Assembly (NCBI GenBank): GCA_934747335.1
Contig: CAKVGS010000007.1
Coordinates: 18,582 to 82,581 of the forward strand
Source: an uncultured Candidatus Melainabacteria bacterium
Lineage (GTDB): Bacteria > Cyanobacteriota > Vampirovibrionia > Gastranaerophilales > Gastranaerophilaceae
Direction of reading: 5' to 3'
DNA length: 64,000 nucleotides
Under the pieces are notes generated by a model, which was not told the DNA's origin, did not search any database, and saw only the letters and a list, made by a program, of their open reading frames with translations. The position numbers were made by a program, and so were the translations under genes. Shown here piece after piece: positions 1-8,723 of this stretch (positions are counted from its first letter, which is position 1; each line of letters opens with the position of its first letter).

Positions 1-1885
1 CATCAATCTTATTTGGTTCATTTGTAGTGACAATTAATGTGCAACCATATTTATCAGAACATACAGATAAAAATTCTTCAAAGTTTTCAGGTTTTCCTCT
101 TAATCGTTTCCAGATAGAAGGTGTTTGTTTTGTACCAAAAAATTCTACTTCATCAATTTGGATTATTGTACGTTTTCCTGTTTTCTTAAAATTCGTTTTG
201 GCTTCTTCGGCAATTTTCATTAATCGTGAGAAATTTATATCATCTCCTACTTTTAATAATAAACTGCCTCCATTTATGCAATCAAATTGTTTCACTAAAG
301 AAGCACCAAATATAGTTTTACCTGTTCCTTTTGGTCCGTACAAAGCTATTACATTAGGTACTTTTACATTTGGGTTCTTTTTGTTTTGGATTAATGGAAC
401 GCCAAACATCGCTGCAAGTTGATTCTTTGTTTCTTTATACCCCGCAACACTTGCAAATCCTTGTGCATCATTTTTTTTGTAGATTTGCTCATATTGTTTT
501 GCTATTTCTAAAATGTAATTTATGCTTCCAAGAGCCTCCTTTGCTTGAGCTTTGAATATTTTTTCTAAATCAGCTTTTTGTTTTTCTAATTCTGTTGCTA
601 GTTTTTTATTGCAATCACTTTCTGCACTCTTTATGTCGGCAGAAAGTTTTGCTATCATTTGTTGTTGATATCTAAAATTCTGTTCTTTTTCAGCTATTAA
701 TTCTCTTAAATACTCTTTTGAAGCTTGACGATGTTCTTCCCCTTGCCTGGTTCTTGCATAAGCTTTATCACGAATTTTTACCGTTGATTTATGCTTTATT
801 TCATAATCCTTTTGAGCTGCTAATCTCTCAATTTCATTTTGTTTTATTTCTTCTGCACTACTATTGTTAATATTACGAATTTCATCATCTGCATCATTAT
901 TAACACGACGCACATAGTCGTTAGTAGCATTTACATACGCGTCACGTATATAAACATGTTGAGCATTAGGATCGGGTTCTTCTCGTTCAATAATTGTATT
1001 TTCTAATTTGTTACGTCCATTTGCCCACATATGGGAAGCTTTTTTAAACCCACCAACTAACCCAACTCCTTCTCCTCGGTTTCCTGCTAACCAAGAAATG
1101 CCTCCGGCTAAAGCACCAAAACCTGCCCAACCTAATTTCACAGGAGCAATCGCAAATTCTCCCAATCTTGTAAGCGTTCCTACTGTAGCTTTTTCATAAT
1201 CTCCATCAATCAAATCTTTTCCAGGTTTTAAGAATTTAGTACCCGGAAGCAATTCAGCAGCAACTCCTTCTAAAATAGGATTATCTAACATATCAGCAAC
1301 ATGTCCTAATTGTTCTGTTATTTCAGCACCTTCAGGGAATTGTAATTCCCCAAATCCAGCACTAATTTGTCCAAATCCCATATCATGATGGTCAGGTTCT
1401 ATTGTTGCAAAACCACTATCCGAAGAATAAAAATTATCCAGATGTTCTTGCGGAACATGTCCGAAAGTCCTATAATTTGCAATTTTGAGTTGTTTCAAAT
1501 ATTGCTCTTTCTCTATTTCTGAAAGATTTGAATTTTTAATTTGTGTGGTTACATCTTCATAACCAGTTTTTGTAAGTACACCATCATTAAATCTTGGTGC
1601 TTGCCACGGTTTTTGTACTTCTATAATTTTCTTTTCTTCAAGTTCAGAAATAACTTTCATATTAGTTTTTTCACGGGGAAGAATATATCTATTATTTAAA
1701 GCATCATTTAAAATTGATTTTTTAGCATCATTTTCATTTCTTAAAACATATGCAACAAGTGGCATTGCAACAAATGGTATAATTGCTTTGTTGTCTGAAG
1801 CTTTTTTTAAAGTATTATTAGTTTTTGTTTTATTGTTAAAAATTTTTAAAGAGTTATTTAATCTATTTACACTAGTAATTTTCAT
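1..1885 (-). CDS. AAA+ ATPase, C-terminus cut by window edge
   Basis: Open reading from an ATG at 1885 to the window edge (628 codons, no stop), so the C-terminus is missing. Residues about 34-50 are hydrophobic (IIPFVAMPLVAYVL), a possible membrane segment. A block at about 157-233 is shared almost unchanged with the gene at 3196-3894. A Gly/Ala-rich stretch follows, then a long charged region at about 330-480 that looks coiled-coil. The AAA+ domain has Walker A GPKGTGKT at 517-524 and Walker B IIQIDE with Asp578-Glu579, followed by a sensor-like LIVTTNE. The ATPase therefore looks active. Its start overlaps the stop of the upstream M16-like gene by 14 nt, so the two are probably translationally coupled. 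Substrate and role are unknown. Confidence 0.85.
   Translation of the reverse strand, partial: MKITSVNRLNNSLKIFNNKTKTNNTLKKASDNKAIIPFVAMPLVAYVLRNENDAKKSILNDALNNRYILPREKTNMKVISELEEKKIIEVQKPWQAPRFNDGVLTKTGYEDVTTQIKNSNLSEIEKEQYLKQLKIANYRTFGHVPQEHLDNFYSSDSGFATIEPDHHDMGFGQISAGFGELQFPEGAEITEQLGHVADMLDNPILEGVAAELLPGTKFLKPGKDLIDGDYEKATVGTLTRLGEFAIAPVKLGWAGFGALAGGISWLAGNRGEGVGLVGGFKKASHMWANGRNKLENTIIEREEPDPNAQHVYIRDAYVNATNDYVRRVNNDADDEIRNINNSSAEEIKQNEIERLAAQKDYEIKHKSTVKIRDKAYARTRQGEEHRQASKEYLRELIAEKEQNFRYQQQMIAKLSADIKSAESDCNKKLATELEKQKADLEKIFKAQAKEALGSINYILEIAKQYEQIYKKNDAQGFASVAGYKETKNQLAAMFGVPLIQNKKNPNVKVPNVIALYGPKGTGKTIFGASLVKQFDCINGGSLLLKVGDDINFSRLMKIAEEAKTNFKKTGKRTIIQIDEVEFFGTKQTPSIWKRLRGKPENFEEFLSVCSDKYGCTLIVTTNEPNKID
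1188..1416 (-). repeat. conserved block B of cassette array, copy 1
   Basis: This 229-bp segment of the intact AAA+ gene matches 3203-3431 with only scattered substitutions (roughly 95% by eye). Outside it the two AAA+ genes diverge sharply on the N-terminal side. It encodes the segment that ends in GDYEKA. Confidence 0.85.
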
Positions 1886-3098
1886 TATAATCCTTTCCCA
1901 TATCCGATTCGTATTGCATTAGAATCATTCGTATATTTTGCTTTACATCATTTTGATTAATAGAATCAATCAGATTTTCTATTTGTGAAAAATTATTGCC
2001 ATAATGTGCTAATGTAATATTTTTTAATAATGGAATTTCTTGTTTTGTTAATTGCCCAATTATTTCTTTTTTATAAGATAATTTCCCCATTTTTATAATC
2101 TTATCCAAGTCCTCATTTAATAATTTATTAAGTAACTGAATAAATAAGTTATTGTCATATTGATTCTTGCAAATAACTTTATAATTTGAATAATCATTCA
2201 TACTATTAATAATTTTAAAATTTCTATTAAAATCTGTATAAGAATTTATTATGCCAAGTGTAAATTCATCAAGTAATTGTTTTTTTAGTAAATTATTGTC
2301 AGAATTATTCTTTTGTAATCTGATATCAATATTCCTATTTAGTTCAGAAAAAATCCTCTTATGATTTTTTTCAAAATAATCTTTTGATACGGTTACAAAT
2401 GCTTTTGAAGAAAAATTATTTTTTAATCCATTATAATACTCTTGTAAACTTTTCGCTGTTATTGCATCTAAATTTTCATTTGTGTATTTTTTTGAAAGTT
2501 CATATTTAGCAGATATCAGATCTTGCTCATTAATTCTTAAATCATAAACGGTTTGATTTAGATTTTGCAAGTTATCAATTACATTTTTTCCTCCCCACTC
2601 GGTATAAGAATAAAAAATATTTTCGGAATAACCTTCATTATTCAATATGAATGGTGCTTTTTTATCCAAATTTATTTCTATAATTTTTTTTATTAACTCA
2701 TTTTTGACATTTTCTTTTTTTGCATCATTAGAATTCTTCAATATTTGTACTAAAATTTGTGGTTGCTCTAGAAAATTCTTATCATTTGTAGATATATGAT
2801 CATCAATATTCATAATTACTTGCAAATTTGTATCAGGATATTCATATACATGAATATTCGGCAAATCCAAATGGTCTTTGCCTTCTGTTTTTTTGTTGTA
2901 TTTGTCAGTAACATCGATTGGCGTCGCCAAATTGCGGAATGAAATATTATTGCGATTAAGAATCGCCTGTCCTACCTCATAATTTGATAATTCTGTATTG
3001 TGGGTGTCGGCAAATGAAGGCTTCGAGACACCATTTTGCAAATTCTGCTTATCAATATACTGATTATTTACAACGTTTAAGTTTACTGCTTTTATCAT
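1872..3098 (-). CDS. degenerate M16-peptidase-like protein, intact copy
   Basis: 408 aa with no signal peptide. The first ~97 residues are nearly identical to the start of the gene beginning at 5326, after which the two diverge abruptly. Around residues 83-96, LPNIHVYEYPDTNLQVI resembles the opening LxNGLxV strand of M16 peptidases. Further on, a run of the type 'Leu-x-x-Tyr-Tyr ... phe-val-thr-val-ser-lys-Asp' resembles the M16 pattern in which a helix leads into a VGD strand. The zinc motif HxxEH is absent, so it should not be an active protease; it could be a binding or scaffold subunit. It overlaps the AAA+ gene downstream by 14 nt. The M16 assignment rests on pattern resemblance only. 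Confidence 0.6.
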   Translation of the reverse strand: MIKAVNLNVVNNQYIDKQNLQNGVSKPSFADTHNTELSNYEVGQAILNRNNISFRNLATPIDVTDKYNKKTEGKDHLDLPNIHVYEYPDTNLQVIMNIDDHISTNDKNFLEQPQILVQILKNSNDAKKENVKNELIKKIIEINLDKKAPFILNNEGYSENIFYSYTEWGGKNVIDNLQNLNQTVYDLRINEQDLISAKYELSKKYTNENLDAITAKSLQEYYNGLKNNFSSKAFVTVSKDYFEKNHKRIFSELNRNIDIRLQKNNSDNNLLKKQLLDEFTLGIINSYTDFNRNFKIINSMNDYSNYKVICKNQYDNNLFIQLLNKLLNEDLDKIIKMGKLSYKKEIIGQLTKQEIPLLKNITLAHYGNNFSQIENLIDSINQNDVKQNIRMILMQYESDMGKDYNENY

Positions 3099-3193
3099 TT
3101 ACAACCTTTTTACTAGTACTTTACACTTAATTAAAAAAGCATAAAAATATTTTTTGCTACCATATTGTACAAATTTTTGCATATGTTTACATT
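2821..3193 (-). repeat. conserved block A of cassette array, copy 1
   Basis: About 373 bp covering the upstream flank and the first ~93 codons of the M16-like gene; it matches 5049-5422. Similarity ends abruptly inside the coding region, next to the NLQVI codons. Upstream it ends about where the truncated AAA+ reading frame of the second unit begins, which marks the unit junction. Confidence 0.85.
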
Positions 3194-3195
3194 AT

Positions 3196-3894
3196 TTATG
3201 CTGCTTTTTCATAATCTCCATCAATCAAATCTTTTCCAGGTTTTAAGAATTTAGTACCCGGAAGCAATTCTGCCGCAACACCCTCTAAAACAGGATTGTC
3301 TAACATATCAGCAACATGTCCTAATTGTTCTGTTATTTCAGCACCTTCAGGGAATTGTAATTCCCCAAATCCAGCACTAATTTGTCCAAATCCCATATCA
3401 TGATGGTCAGGTTCTATTGTTGCAAAACCACCACCTGATGAGTGAATATCTGAATGTATGTCATTGTTGTAATCATACATATCATGTTCATAAGGTTGTG
3501 CATCATCAGGAAGCCCTCTATGCGATATAGAATGTTTTTGTTTATATTTGTCTAAATCATGTTGTTTTATAGTTCCTTTTTCAGTAATAAACCTATCTTG
3601 TTCACTCTTTTGAGTAATGCCAAGCGATTTTAATTCTTTTCTACTTTGTTGTTCATTCCAAGTTACATTATTCGGTTTGTAATTGTTAGCTTGCTCAATA
3701 GCTTTATTATTTTCTAAATCATTCATTGTTTTCTTTACTGTTGCCATATATGCAACCAAAGGAACTGTAACCACTGGCAATATCTCGGTATTTGCATTTT
3801 TTATCTTACCTGAAAACTTTTTTCTAGCAGAAGTTAAAATACTCTCATTATAATTGTGATTTAACTTATTAATATTTATTTTTTGTATATTCAT
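3196..3894 (-). pseudogene. truncated N-terminal fragment of AAA+ gene
   Basis: 232 codons. It carries an N-terminal hydrophobic segment (EILPVVTVPLVAYMA) and the block that ends GDYEKA, as in the intact gene, then stops one codon later, before the coiled-coil and ATPase domains. Residues 1-155 share layout but little sequence with the intact paralogue, while the last ~75 residues are nearly identical. The stop lies at the boundary with the upstream flank of the next unit, so truncation and unit duplication are probably one event. Either it is a remnant, or it stores an alternative N-terminal half that could be moved by recombination. Only 3 nt separate it from the upstream reading frame. Confidence 0.75.
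3203..3431 (-). repeat. conserved block B of cassette array, copy 2
   Basis: 229-bp match to 1188-1416. It is the 3' end of the truncated AAA+ fragment. The interval from 3432 to 5048 is divergent from its counterpart 1417-2820. Confidence 0.85.
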
Positions 3895-3897
3895 ATT

Positions 3898-5326
3898 TTA
3901 TCCTTGTATATTCATTTTCATTATTGGCAGCTGTTCTATTAAATATTTTTGAATATGTTTTTTTATATCATCAACATCAATGGCATCTATTATTTCATAA
4001 ATTTGGAAAATATTATAACCATAATCATACAAATCAAAATTTGTATCATTTTCTTTATATTGTAAATTTGTATCTCTATTCAAACTTTCTTTAAAGTATT
4101 TTTTTATATTCTTTAAATTTAATTCAATATCTGTATCATTTATCGTTTTAAATAAGTTTTTTTGTATTTCTAATGCTTTTCGGGGAGTTGAATTAATAAA
4201 TTCAGCCTCTGATAAATTAAAAGATAAATTATGATATACGTATTTTTTATCGTTTTTGTTTAATGAAATTGGAGGGTGTAGAGCTTCCGTTCCTGATTCT
4301 TCTTGAATACAAGGTTGAAATAAAAATACTAATATTAAATCAGTAAAAAAGGCGGTTAAATTATCTTTAAAAACTTTTTCTTCATATGGATACATTGCAA
4401 TAATATTACCATTTGAAATTTCTATATTATTATTTTTGATAATTTTTAGTTTATCATTATAAAAATATTTTTGTATCGGTTCTTTGTCCGAATGTTTTAT
4501 ATATTTATTGTTAATGTTGCTATTAATATCTTTTAATAGTTCTTTTTTGTTAATATCTTTAGCATTTACTGTTAAAAAATATTGTGCTTCTGTATTTGCA
4601 ATACTATTCTTATAGTATTGCTTTAATTCAGGAAGTGTAATGTTATCAATATCTTTTATTAGTTCATTAGTATTTTTCAGTTTTGCGTTAGTATCAATTA
4701 TTAAAAAATCCTGTGCAAAACTTTTAAACTTGTTTGATTCAATTTCTTTAATTAGGCTTTTTTTTTGCATTTATCAATTCTTCATTACTTAATTCTAGAT
4801 TGTTAATTATTTGATTTATATTAGAAATATTATTGATTTCATTTGTTTTTGTATGCACTGTAAACATACTACTATTGTTTTCTTGTAGTTGCACATCATC
4901 TAGTTTTTTGTTTAATTGTTCTTGTAGTATGTTATAAATTATCTTATCTTTTAATGGAGAATTATTTGTTTGAGATTTACTAAAAAATAAACGGGCTTCT
5001 AATAAATTTACCCCCTTAGGAATATTTTGATTTTCATCAAAAATCACCTGCAAATTTGTGTCAGGATATTCATATACATGAATATTCGGCAAATCCAAAT
5101 GGTCTTTGCCTTCGATTTTTTTGTTGTATTTATCTGTGACATCGATTGGCGTCGCCAAATTGCGGAATGAAATATTATTGCGATTAAGAATCGCCTGTCC
5201 TACCTCATAATTTGATAATTCTGTATTGTGGGTGTCTGCAAATGAAGGTTTCAAGACCCCATTTTGCAAATTCTGCTTATTAATATACTGATTATTTACA
5301 ACGTTTAAGTTTACTGTTTTTATCAT
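3898..5326 (-). pseudogene. M16-like gene split by frameshift at an A9 tract
   Basis: Two overlapping reading frames, 5326 to 4748 (192 codons) and 4770 to 3898 (290 codons), together match the architecture of the intact 408-aa paralogue: the same N-terminus, then an EELINAK helix (EQDLISAK in the paralogue), then LPELKQYYKN. The frame changes within nine consecutive A residues of the coding strand (4758-4766). Ten A's, or a -1 slip, would join the frames into one protein of about 470 aa. The tract contains an A-AAA-AAA heptamer, so transcriptional slippage or programmed frameshifting could restore expression; a true disabling mutation or a sequencing error is equally possible. No HxxEH motif is present. 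Confidence 0.7.
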
Positions 5327-5422
5327 TTACAACCTTTTTTACTAATACCTTACACTAGATTAAAAACCATAAAAATATTTTTTGTTATCATATTGTGCAA
5401 ATTTTACAAATATTTACATTAA
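5049..5422 (-). repeat. conserved block A of cassette array, copy 2
   Basis: Counterpart of 2821-3193, at over 90% identity by eye. It covers the upstream flank and first ~93 codons of the frameshifted M16-like gene. It also forms the outer edge of the array: beyond 5422 the sequence is unique. Confidence 0.85.
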
Positions 5423-5462
5423 ATTAGCAAATTATTTCTTTACTGTATTTTATTCAAATATC

Positions 5463-6314
5463 ATGCAAAAAATTAACAATTTTAACTACAATAAACAAAC
5501 TTTTAAAGCAGGATTAACCAAGCAAATAAAAAATGAAATTAATAGTTGTAACACTCAAAAAATTTCAAACGAATTGCTAAAGCTCAATATTAAAAGTGAC
5601 TTTAAAGAAAATAAGGTTATTGCATGGTGTGCACTTCAATGTACAAAACTTATTATGGAAATCAATAACAGATACGGTTTAAATTTGGCACTACCGAATG
5701 GAATTTTTGTTGAAGATTTTAATCTTCTTAACGTGAATAACCGAGATGCGTTTGGTTTTATGAATTTCGCACCGACATTTTTGCATTCTGACAAAAAAAT
5801 CATTACCCCAGAAAAAACTATATTTTTTAATGAGTTTAAAGATATGAATTATAAAAGTGGAAATAAAATTTGGGAGCAAGCAGATGAAATTGCTGACATG
5901 AATTTTGAAAATAGAAGCGCTACAACAGATTTTTTCCTTGAAACATTCTTGCACGAATTTGCTCATGTTATACATGAAGGAAATATGCAAACAAAAATTC
6001 ATAATGGTTCAAATTTAGTCAATATTATCATTTCAATGCTAAAAAATCAAAATCCAGCTTTTCAAAAACTACGACCTAAAATTTCTGAAAATATTTGCCG
6101 ATATGCGACAACAAATCAGTTAGAAATGACCGCTTGCGATTTGACTAAACTGATTTTAGATAACACTTCAAAAGAGAAGCTACTACCAATAAAAAATTTT
6201 ACAAATAATAGCCCTTATGAAAAACAAAGTTTCTTCAATAATTTTTTTAATAAAAAAGATAAATTAGATAAATTGCTTAAAAAGACTTGGAATGGAACAC
6301 AAAATTTAAAATAA
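5463..6314 (+). CDS. putative zinc metallopeptidase (HExxH)
   Basis: 283 aa from the ATG at 5463. An in-frame start exists at 5382, but it would add an unusual hydrophobic leader lying in the promoter region shared with the divergent array. A zinc-protease helix TFLHEFAHVIHEG puts His164, Glu165 and His168 in an HExxH motif. There is no signal peptide or clear membrane segment. The N-terminus (QTFKAG) is of the type seen on other unknown proteins here. A downstream third ligand cannot be assigned by eye. It sits next to, and diverges from, the M16-like/AAA+ array. The peptidase family is not recognised. Confidence 0.65.
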   Translation: MQKINNFNYNKQTFKAGLTKQIKNEINSCNTQKISNELLKLNIKSDFKENKVIAWCALQCTKLIMEINNRYGLNLALPNGIFVEDFNLLNVNNRDAFGFMNFAPTFLHSDKKIITPEKTIFFNEFKDMNYKSGNKIWEQADEIADMNFENRSATTDFFLETFLHEFAHVIHEGNMQTKIHNGSNLVNIIISMLKNQNPAFQKLRPKISENICRYATTNQLEMTACDLTKLILDNTSKEKLLPIKNFTNNSPYEKQSFFNNFFNKKDKLDKLLKKTWNGTQNLK

Positions 6315-6340
6315 GAGTAGCCGAAACTACTCTTATTTAT
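6310..6340 (+). terminator. rho-independent-type hairpin
   Basis: Perfect 11-bp inverted repeat AATAAGAGTAG/CTACTCTTATT around a 6-nt loop, just after the HExxH gene; the T-run is short. Confidence 0.6.
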
Positions 6341-6359
6341 AAAATATTCTTCGGTAAAT

Positions 6360-6430
6360 CTCCCGGAGATGGATTCGAACCACCGTTAAAAGAGCCAGAA
6401 TCTTTCGTCCTGCCACTAGACGATCCGGGA
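6360..6430 (-). tRNA. tRNA-Gln (CTG)
   Basis: Cloverleaf with acceptor TCCCGGA/TCCGGGA, D-stem GTCT/GGAC, anticodon stem AAAGA/TCTTT and loop TTCTGGC (anticodon CTG), and T-stem GGTGG/CCATC with TTCGAAT loop. The discriminator base is G and the next bases are ATT, so CCA is not encoded and must be added after transcription. It lies directly downstream of the secreted protein gene at 6438-6911 on the same strand. Confidence 0.93.
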
Positions 6431-6437
6431 ATAATTA

Positions 6438-6911
6438 TTACCAATTATCCCAAAAATGTTTTTTCTTAGTCTTAGCTGAATCAGAAGTTTGTTCTGTTGA
6501 TTCTGATTTGTTGCTTATGCTCTTAATGTTTGTTTCACCGTAAGTGTATGGGTTAGAAGCGTCCATAGCACCTTTATCATAAGTAAATGAGCCTTTTGCC
6601 TTGTTCATTCTTTCTTGAACTTCATTTGCACTAAGATTTCTGTATTTATATCTTTGTTCGTAACCTGCATTTGGAGGTGTGTTGATTACATCTTGTGAAG
6701 CGCCTTTTACGATTTCACCATTGTTTATAAACATTTCAGACGGATTTTTGTAATCAGATACTTTTTGAAGAGTTTTTTCGCCTTGGTCTTTACCCAAGAA
6801 ATGCATTCTTCCTAAATCGTCTGTGTATACTGTTGAATGAGCCATTGCACATGTAACGGAAGCACACATAGCTAAAAACAAACTTAATGAAATAATACTT
6901 TTTCTTGCCAT
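6438..6911 (-). CDS. secreted protein of unknown function
   Basis: 157 aa beginning with a clear signal peptide (Arg-Lys, then about 16 hydrophobic residues, Ala-Met-Ala-His cleavage region near residue 24). The mature part is polar, with an early DDLGRMHFLGKD motif, and ends in a Lys-rich KKKHFWDNW tail. An AGGAG ribosome site precedes the ATG. Upstream are a TATAAT-like box and two GTAACA words in direct repeat. I do not recognise a family; export is the only supported inference. Confidence 0.7.
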   Translation of the reverse strand: MARKSIISLSLFLAMCASVTCAMAHSTVYTDDLGRMHFLGKDQGEKTLQKVSDYKNPSEMFINNGEIVKGASQDVINTPPNAGYEQRYKYRNLSANEVQERMNKAKGSFTYDKGAMDASNPYTYGETNIKSISNKSESTEQTSDSAKTKKKHFWDNW

Positions 6912-6995
6912 ATCTGTTTCTCCTTTGTTATTTGTACCAATATTATATTACAAAATACTAAAAAGAAACATTTGCTTTGTTACATTATTGTTACA

Positions 6996-7430
6996 TTATT
7001 TAACGTTAATTTCGCTCGTAATGTCTTTTCCGCCGTAAAGCACAACACTTTTTGCAAATACGTAATCGTATTTATCTTTTTGCGCCTTCTTTTCAATTTC
7101 AGACTGAATAGATTTTTCTATATTGCTTAATCTTGTATTGTAATCCTTTTCTAACGCTTGTTTTTTAGTGTTGAACTCTCTTGTGTATTTTTCTTCTAAC
7201 TGAACGATTTTTGCGCTGTCGGTTTCATTTGCAATTGCACCACGAGCGTTAACAATAATTTTATTTAGTTCTTCCATTTTTTTAGAATGTTCTTGCTTAA
7301 GCTGTTTAACTTGCGCAGAATTACTTACGAGTTTTTGTAAATCAACGACAGCGATTGAATTTCCTTCTGCAAATGCGTAATTGCTTGCTAAACCTAAAAA
7401 TAATAAAAATGCTATAAAACTTTTTTTCAT
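6996..7430 (-). CDS. OmpH/Skp-family periplasmic chaperone-like protein
   Basis: 144 aa with a signal peptide ending near AFAEG. The mature protein opens with the family hallmark IAVVDLQKLV, followed by a long Lys/Glu-rich helical region and a C-terminal strand region with YDYVFAKSVVLYGGKDITSEI, matching the OmpH layout of beta-core and coiled-coil tentacles. Skp-type proteins hold unfolded outer-membrane proteins in the periplasm, so this supports a diderm envelope. Ribosome site AAAGGAG. Length is slightly under the usual 160. Confidence 0.85.
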   Translation of the reverse strand: MKKSFIAFLLFLGLASNYAFAEGNSIAVVDLQKLVSNSAQVKQLKQEHSKKMEELNKIIVNARGAIANETDSAKIVQLEEKYTREFNTKKQALEKDYNTRLSNIEKSIQSEIEKKAQKDKYDYVFAKSVVLYGGKDITSEINVK

Positions 7431-7487
7431 ATTTAACTCCTTTTTTTTTATTAATTAACAGAATATACATTTCTTCTATTCTCCAAT

Positions 7488-7515
7488 TTGGTACTAATTT
7501 TTTTTCTGATATAAT
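7488..7515 (+). promoter_or_regulatory. sigma-70-type promoter
   Basis: TTGGTA, a 16-nt spacer, then TATAAT, ending 27 nt before the ATG at 7543. Confidence 0.6.
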
Positions 7516-7542
7516 AAAATTATTGGACAGGAGTAAAACAAT

Positions 7543-8670
7543 ATGGCAAAGGGAAAGAAAATTAAAGTAGCGTTTCCTCACATGGGAACAATATCAATAG
7601 CGTGGGCAGCAGGACTTAAGAAAATCGGAGTAGAACCTTATGTTCCGCCATATACAAGCAAAAAAACTTTGTCATACGGAACTAAGAATTCACCTGAAGC
7701 AATCTGTCTTCCTTATAAACTGATATTAGGAAATTTTATTGAAGCAATTGAAGGCGGTGCTGATTATGTTGCAATGATTACATCACCCGGAATTTGTAGG
7801 CTTGGCGAGTACGGAAACAATATCCAAAATACTTTAAAAGATTTAGGCTACAAAGCTAATTATATTGAATTATCTTTGTATGATGGAATCAAAGGGTTGT
7901 ATAATTTCTTGAAAGAAATTTCCGGAAAGAATGACCCAATTCTTATCATGCGTGCTATCAATATCACCATCAGAAAAATTTTCGCAATTGATGATTTAGA
8001 TAGAGCCTTAGCTTATTATAGAGCAAGAGAGGTTAAATTTGGTGAAGCTGAAAAACATTACAAAAAAGCTTTGAAAATGATTGATAAAGTTGATTCAACT
8101 CTTGATTTAAAACATGTTTACCACGAAGCTTTAAAGGAAATTGAAAAAACTGAAATTGACCCGAATAGAGAAGTTCTTCACGTTGATTTGACAGGTGAAA
8201 TATTCTTAGTAAATGACGAATTTTCTAACCAAAATATTGAAAGAGAATTGGGCCGAATGGGCGTAGAAACAAGAAGAAGTTTAACTGTTGGCAGTTTCTT
8301 AAAAGACGCGATTATTCCAAAAGCATTCAGACCGCCTGAAACTCACTTACAAAGAGCAGAAAGAATGGCAAAACCATATTTAATGAGAGATATTGGGGGT
8401 GACGCTTTAGAATGTGTTTCAGATGTTGTTTTTGCTGATGTTCACGGAAAAGACGGTATTATCCACATTTCTCCGTTCACTTGCATGCCGGAAATCATGT
8501 CACAAAATATCTTCCCAACAATGAGAAGTGAACACGAAATACCAATTTTAACTCTGATTATGGATGAACAAACAGGGAAAGCAGGTTACATAACAAGACT
8601 GGAAGCGTTTGTTGATTTAATGAGAAGAAAAAAACGCGCAAAGCTTGCAAAAAACAAAACAAGAATATAA
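7543..8670 (+). CDS. CoA-protein activase / HgdB-type double-cubane-like protein (DUF2229)
   Basis: 375 aa. The start KIKVAFPHMGT and the segment PEAICLPYKLILGNFIEA match the 2-hydroxyacyl-CoA dehydratase (HgdB/DUF2229) superfamily, whose members bind Fe-S clusters through conserved cysteines. Four candidate ligands are visible in EAICLP, GICRLG, LECVSD and TCMPE contexts. In many anaerobes this module is fused behind an activase; here the activase is a separate gene at 60230, about 52 kb away. Such pairs carry out ATP-driven low-potential electron transfer. The true substrate is unknown. It is monocistronic, with its own promoter and terminator. Confidence 0.75.
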   Translation: MAKGKKIKVAFPHMGTISIAWAAGLKKIGVEPYVPPYTSKKTLSYGTKNSPEAICLPYKLILGNFIEAIEGGADYVAMITSPGICRLGEYGNNIQNTLKDLGYKANYIELSLYDGIKGLYNFLKEISGKNDPILIMRAINITIRKIFAIDDLDRALAYYRAREVKFGEAEKHYKKALKMIDKVDSTLDLKHVYHEALKEIEKTEIDPNREVLHVDLTGEIFLVNDEFSNQNIERELGRMGVETRRSLTVGSFLKDAIIPKAFRPPETHLQRAERMAKPYLMRDIGGDALECVSDVVFADVHGKDGIIHISPFTCMPEIMSQNIFPTMRSEHEIPILTLIMDEQTGKAGYITRLEAFVDLMRRKKRAKLAKNKTRI

Positions 8671-8675
8671 ATTTA

Positions 8676-8707
8676 AAAGGCGTCGAATTTTTAATCGACG
8701 CCTTTAA
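8676..8707. terminator. bidirectional terminator
   Basis: AAAGGCGTCGA/TCGACGCCTTT hairpin between two convergent genes, flanked by T/A runs on both sides. Confidence 0.8.
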
Positions 8708-8723
8708 TTTTATAAATTATTTT

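Noticed and set aside
27..1199. Plus-strand open frames at the left edge
   Set aside because: They lie opposite the AAA+ gene, whose minus-strand frame is unbroken for 628 codons with clear Walker motifs.
5691..6002. Minus-strand 103-codon frame
   Set aside because: Antisense to the HExxH gene; no ribosome site and no recognisable sequence.
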